This document shows positions 59,550 through 64,000 of a DNA stretch of 64,000 nucleotides, piece by piece. Source of the DNA: Halicephalobus mephisto (Eukaryota; Nematoda; Chromadorea; Rhabditida; Panagrolaimidae); the NCBI GenBank assembly GCA_009193035.1, contig SWDT01000092.1:372001-436000 (forward strand), written 5' to 3'. The translations under genes and the position numbers were made by a program. The notes below the pieces were generated by a model. The model saw only the letters and a program-made list of their open reading frames with translations. It was not told the DNA's origin and made no database searches. Each line of letters opens with the position of its first letter. Within the stretch, counting starts at the first letter, position 1.

Positions 59550-60622
59550 TATTGGACAGAACTGAAACTGGAAACGAAGCTAATTGAAATGAAACAAAAG
59601 CTGGAGAGGAGATTAGCGAAACAAAGGTTGTCCTTATCAGAATGTGATTCCAACATGGATTTCCGTTTATAGTCTTGTCCTTCTAATTAGTGCAAAGTCC
59701 CATTCCGGATACTAGAAAGATAAAAAAGCTGCCTTTGAAATTTGAGAATTCTCAAATATAAACAATACAAATGATAACCAAGCTATAAAAACCCGAGCAC
59801 TTCCCAGGTTTATTTCATAAGTGTGAAGCGAAACCAATTCACGAAAAACCTCATTGATGTTGACACTATTATCACATACCACAGAGTTATCAGCTCCCAT
59901 GATTGATGGTTGTAGTATCAAGGTTCTCTTAATCATCCCAAATCTCCTAACAACCAGCGTCGGTAAATGTCAGAAAAAATCGGGAAAAATCCACAATCAA
60001 TTGTTTCAGGACAAATGATAAAAAATTTTATTTTCCGCAATTAATTTATCTTGTTAATTTTAATTTGTATTTTCCGAAATTCAATGATATTTTCACCCAA
60101 CTATATCGTGTAAAAAACTCCAAAAATGTTTTAGAAGAAAAACTCTAATATCTGGAGTTTCCACGTTATCAGTGCAACTTTCTTTTTCGAAGATATGAGA
60201 AAACTTCAGATTTTGCAGTTTTCCGTCTAAAAACCAATATAGACTGTCCAAAGTACCAAGTTTCTTTCATATAAAGGGACATTCATTTTAATAAAGAAGA
60301 GTTTGATTGTTCATTTTACTTTCTAATCTGAAAGTTTATTTTCATCCACAAAATCATTCATAAACGATATTTTTCAAAATTCAAAAATACTCTAATTATG
60401 ATTTTAAAAATAGGATTAAATAAAGAAGTCAAAAAGTCCTCAAAATATCTTGATCTTAATTGCATCATTTAAAGCAGAAATCACAAAAACAATCCGGTAA
60501 AAAACCATGAATGTCCAAATTACAGACTTTTACTTTAAGCTCCAAGATGTGAATTTTCAAACAGCTATATAAACTCTTTATTACCATTGTAGGTGTCAAC
60601 AAAAACTCAACAAATTAAACAA
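59550..60622. other. AT-rich intergenic region
   Basis: Upstream of the vWA gene and downstream of pdcd-2, both on the minus strand. Apart from the GATA site near 59.64 kb I see nothing in it. Confidence 0.5.
59633..59640 (-). promoter_or_regulatory. GATA-factor site upstream of the vWA gene
   Basis: CTTATCAG on the plus strand, i.e. CTGATAAG on the coding strand, 84-91 bp before the ATG. The same octamer precedes the phospholipase gene, which fits shared intestinal control. Confidence 0.4.
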
Positions 60623-61806
60623 TCATTGTTCAAGACCTTCGGGTTCCTCACCATCTAATTCAGGAGCGTCAGATCCAAGATGGGTAAAAACTTGTCTGAA
60701 AGCGTATTCTTCAGCATATCCATCATTCGGGATCTGACAGTCGTTTTTGCAGGTGTAGATGCAGACTGTAGCAAAATCAACGGGAGAGACGTTACCTCGC
60801 TCTTCAATCAAGGAGAGAATATGAGGAGTCAGCTGGAATTCGAAACTTCGCGATCCTTTGCATAGCGGACAAGGCGGAATCTTAGTAGGTAATTTCACGT
60901 GGTCCGTTGCGGATAGAGGTGTTCCGTGACGGTCGTAACGAAGAATCTGTGAAGGGTCACGACGCAAGGTTTTTGTAAAAAGGTCATAAGCAACATCATT
61001 GTTTTCTTCTAAATCAGCCAACATCTCAGTTCCGTTCTTCATATTCAATTCCTTCATCATGTTTTTGATGTTCTTCTTCTCCTCTTCGTCAGATTCCCCA
61101 TCAGATTCATCATCACTTTCAGTCTGTGAAACAAAAGTATCAGTGTCCAGTTCAATGCCATATTCACAGAAAACAAATTCATTTAGCCTTTGGAGTTTGA
61201 ATGGATCTGTTTCATCTTCGACAGGGACAATTTTTTTCGGGTTGCAATCATGACGTTTCCAATCCACTTTCTGATGGTCAACACAACAGTAACTAGTTGC
61301 ATTACACTTCCCACATAGCTTTGTAGCATGACATCCACAAACAGCACACAACTTCCGGAAAGTTTCTGGGTTATAACACGGATCGGGCACTTCTCCATCG
61401 TCGAAATTTACTTTTGTTTCTAGAAAATAAGGGTTTTTCAACGGCAATTGACATCGAAAAACACGAAGAGGCTGGCTTGTATCTTCCTAAAATAATGAAA
61501 TTGGATATGAAAAAAGAAGATAAGCCAAACCTGATAACAATTCAAGTTATTGCAGACAAAGATGTAAATATATCGATGGAAGGCGTGCTCTCCTTGACCA
61601 CTACAGTAAATCTGAATCAGAAACGGACTGGGATGGTCGCATTTCGGACAAGAAACCTGCTTTAATGGTGGTAACACAGTCGGATTCAACCAGGCTGGAT
61701 GACCGCCAACTTTACCTAGAGGCAGGTATTGACGTTGAAGTGAAGCCACATCGTTTTTAGTGATTTTCACAGGAAATCCCAGGTAAATCTCCCGACGGTC
61801 TCCCAT
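60623..61806 (-). CDS. pdcd-2: PDCD2 homologue with MYND zinc finger
   Basis: Two exons: 61531-61806 and 60623-61486 (379 residues). N-terminal TYPP-like region (YLGFPVKITKND, GKVGGHPAWLNP, CPKCDHPSPFLIQIY), then a MYND finger (about 139-173; CAVCGCHATKLCGKC ... CVDHQKVDWKRHDC), an acidic stretch (about 217-235), and the conserved PDCD2 C-terminal domain (SQILRYDR, PPCPLCKGSRSFEFQLTPHIL, IYTCKNDC). PDCD2 proteins chaperone ribosomal protein uS5 (RPS2) in 40S assembly. The ATG follows directly on GCTTTCAG, as at a trans-splice acceptor, and lies 133 bp downstream of the vma-21 stop, so it is probably the last gene of a three-gene operon. Confidence 0.93.
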
Positions 61807-61939
61807 CTGAAAGCTTGTCAAAAACGGAATTTTGCTTTCAAAAAATATAAATCGATTTGGAACGATATTCAAACTCAACAAGTCAATTAAAGATAACTTT
61901 TAAGTGAGTAATAAGACACAAGGAGTTATGTACAAAAAG

Positions 61940-62259
61940 TTAATCTTTCTTCTCGATAGGTTTCTTGGGTTTGCCATCCTTAAATGCAGCAATCAACCAT
62001 AGCACTAAAACAATGTGAACCAAGATGACGGCAATGATGGCTGAGTAAGTTGTGGAATCGCTTGAAGAGTATCCTAAGAACCCTGAAAGAGAGTTTTCAA
62101 GCAAAGAAGTAGGTAAAGACACTGACCTTCGAACACATACATCTTCAGAATGAACATGGATCCTAAAGGAATCAGTAAAATCACGACACTGTAGGCAAGC
62201 AGATTCTTAATAGCATTATGGACGTTCTTGTCTTTGAAAACAGGAATAATATCATCCAT
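61940..62259 (-). CDS. vma-21: VMA21, V-ATPase assembly factor
   Basis: Two exons: 62127-62259 and 61940-62082 (91 residues, the usual size for this family). Two membrane spans (LLAYSVVILLIPLGSMFIL and AIIAVILVHIVLVLWLIAAF) with the family pattern of Lys/His before TM1 and FKDGKPKK after TM2. VMA21 acts in the ER to assemble the Vo sector of the vacuolar proton pump. The C-terminus IEKKD has only part of a KKxx retrieval signal. ATG is directly preceded by CTTCAG and lies 163 bp below the stop of the upstream paralogue. Confidence 0.88.
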
Positions 62260-62422
62260 CTGAAGGCAAAATTAATAAGAAAATTAAAGAAAAAGGTATT
62301 AAACTTGAAAACAACAAGTCCTCAACATGCAACCATAATCACCAGTTTCATGGCTACCGTATAATATATGGAATGAATCTAAAAGTGAGTGCTAATATGG
62401 ATATTTACAAAGATTGATTATA

Positions 62423-63059
62423 TTAATCGTCCTTTTTGCAGGCATCCTTGACTCGCTTCTCAATGGACTGCTCGTCTTTGTAAGCAAAGAAGATAAACAA
62501 GGCAACAATAAGGTAAACCTCGATAATAGCGACAATCCCGGAGTAAAGCATATCCGTCGAACTATCATATTCTGAAAACAATATACGGCAATTACTGACA
62601 AATGACCTGTACTGGTTTTCTTACCATTAAACACATGATAGTAGCAAATATACATAGAGCTGAAGGGAATAACGACGAGCAGAACACTGAAGTAAATCAG
62701 CATGACGAAGGCTTTAGCTCGAGTCTCTGGAGTATAGATGGCATCATACTCGGCTTGAGAAAGAGGTTTCGGCTCGACATTCATGGTCTCCGAACCAAAG
62801 AGAGGGGCTTCGTCATCTTCTTGAGGTTGTTCAGGGACATTTTTCTCCGACTTGTTGCTGACCAGTGATTTCTTGCTTCCGACTGACGATCTTCTGCTTC
62901 CAGCAGAAGCGACAGACTCAGTGTCTAAATTACAACTCGAACAGTGAAGGGTAAAGGAATCAAAGACCAACCAGTCAACCCGGACTCCTTGGGATCAATG
63001 ATTTCTGCATCGGAAATGGTTGAAGCACTCTTCTTACGCTCTTCAGTAATGTCTTCCAT
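62423..63059 (-). CDS. VMA21-like paralogue with long N-terminal extension
   Basis: Three exons: 62972-63059, 62625-62924, 62423-62571 (178 residues). The C-terminal 90 residues match VMA21: AFVMLIYFSVLLVVIPFSSM, a short loop, YSGIVAIIEVYLIVALFIFF, then a charged tail ending KKDD, a canonical ER-retrieval KKxx signal. In front lies about 85 residues of polar Ser/Glu-rich sequence not found in ordinary VMA21. It is therefore a diverged tandem copy or a separate two-pass ER protein. ATG follows TTTTTCAG. As first gene of the cluster it probably carries the operon promoter, 347 bp from the divergent lias-1. Confidence 0.82.
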
Positions 63060-63406
63060 CTGAAAAATGAGGAATTAATAGGAATTCATATATCAACAAA
63101 GTAGAAAAACATCAGATATTCGGAAACAATTCATGGCTAGCACGAGTCTAAATTCCACCCATTCGTGTCAGGAGTTTCGAGTCGGGAACACAGATCATTT
63201 GGAATCATCTGCATTTTATATATTCGAAATCGTCGTCGTCATTTTGTCGTGGATTTGCATGCTTTTAGTTCCGTCGTTCACATGATTCTCCGATAGTATC
63301 CGTTCTAAATCCCTTAGGAATGATCAATTATCATACTGATTTCTTCGTTAGAACTTAATCCACGTTACATGTTTCATTTCTTACGATTATTCAATTACAG
63401 ACTCAG
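63060..63406. promoter_or_regulatory. Bidirectional promoter region
   Basis: Separates the VMA21-like operon (-) from lias-1 (+). TTACAG ending at 63401, 5 bp before the lias-1 ATG, may be a trans-splice acceptor. No specific factor site recognised. Confidence 0.45.
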
Positions 63407-64000
63407 ATGCTCCGAAGTCATTGTTTTCTTCGTCAGCTTTCTTATTCCAGCCAATGTAGTGCTGCTAGACCCATCCTGCCCGACGGCCCGTCTTTAGGGG
63501 ATTTCATAAATGGCGAAGTTGACTTGACGAAGAAAACGAAGCAAGGTCGATTGAGGTTGCCTGATTGGTTGAAGCGTGATGCTCTGACGAGTAATCAGAA
63601 TCAACTAAAAATGAAGAAACAGTTGAGAGGATTGAAGTTAGCGACAGTTTGCGAGGAAGCCCGATGTCCGAACATCGGGGAATGCTGGGGAGGAGCTGAT
63701 GATGCTCCATCAACCGCCACAATCATGTTGATGGGAGACACGTGCACAAGGGGTTGTCGATTTTGCTCCGTAAAAACAGCCAGAAATCCCGGTAAATTGG
63801 ATCCTCTCGAACCCATCAATACTGCCAAGGCTGTTTCCAGCTGGGGTGTCGATTACATTGTACTCACCTCTGTTGATCGGTTGGTGTTTTCTACAACAAT
63901 ATTATTGGTATGTTTTTATTTTTAGGGACGATTTGCCAGATGCAGGTGCTTCTCATATCGCCGAAACGGTTAGATGTCTGAAGAAGGAATGCCCCCATAT
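63407..64000 (+). CDS. lias-1: Lipoyl synthase, N-terminal part (runs off window)
   Basis: Exon 1 63407-63879 and the start of exon 2 from 63926; the gene continues past the right edge. The first 25 residues are Arg/Ser-rich without acids, a mitochondrial targeting peptide. The auxiliary 4Fe-4S motif [12 protein letters not shown] and the radical-SAM motif CTRGCRFC are intact, followed by [18 protein letters not shown], diagnostic for LIAS/LipA. The enzyme inserts two sulphurs into octanoyl groups on E2 subunits and the glycine cleavage H protein in mitochondria. Confidence 0.95.

Larger units (their letters stand above)
61807..63067 (-). promoter_or_regulatory. Putative SL trans-splice acceptors of a three-gene operon
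   Basis: On the minus strand each of three successive genes has an acceptor-like sequence whose AG abuts the ATG: TTTTTCAG|ATG (63059), CTTCAG|ATG (62259) and TTTCAG|ATG (61806). Stop-to-ATG gaps of 163 and 133 bp fit nematode operons. Confidence 0.55.

Overview
The window is nuclear DNA from a rhabditid nematode, perhaps Caenorhabditis or a near relative. The evidence is many 41-60 bp introns bounded by GTAAGT/GTGAGT and TTTCAG, start codons lying directly behind TTTCAG (as at spliced-leader acceptors), and intact orthologues of recognisable worm genes. All gene models below were spliced by eye; exon coordinates are given so they can be tested.

Left part (1-33 kb): a 7 kb stretch with no recognised gene, then sgk-1 (-), a CUB/C-type-lectin membrane protein (-), a RING/B-box/PHD/bromodomain TIF1-like protein (+), a small unknown protein (-), a four-pass Clc-like protein (-), a secreted GDSL phospholipase-B-like enzyme (-), an unknown protein with two LC8-binding motifs (+), the casein kinase 1 delta/epsilon gene kin-20 (-), a small secreted nematode protein (+) and the muscle immunoglobulin-repeat gene dim-1 (-). 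Middle (33-44 kb): a MOB2-like kinase activator with phase-compatible alternative first exons, then gene-poor AT-rich DNA holding a broken Helitron Rep gene. Right part (44-64 kb): a chemoreceptor-like seven-pass receptor, a secreted DOMON protein with a long Q/N/Y/P-rich region, zak-1, the deadenylase subunit PAN2 with a peptide-receptor-like GPCR nested on the opposite strand of its 1.6 kb intron, a secreted double vWA protein, a probable operon vma-21-like / vma-21 / pdcd-2 (-), and the start of lipoyl synthase (lias-1), cut by the window edge.

Two features run across genes. First, a dispersed degenerate repeat family, made of TTCTAGAA-like (heat-shock-element-like) tracts plus a shared core near AATTCGTGTCGAGACA, occurs in at least eight places; one copy sits next to the Helitron remnant. 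Second, as I recall C. elegans maps, the left orthologues (sgk-1, kin-20, dim-1) are X-linked while the right ones (zak-1, PAN2, pdcd-2, vma-21, lias-1) are on chromosome III, so the repeat-rich middle may mark an old rearrangement or an assembly join. No tRNA, rRNA or CRISPR array was recognised.
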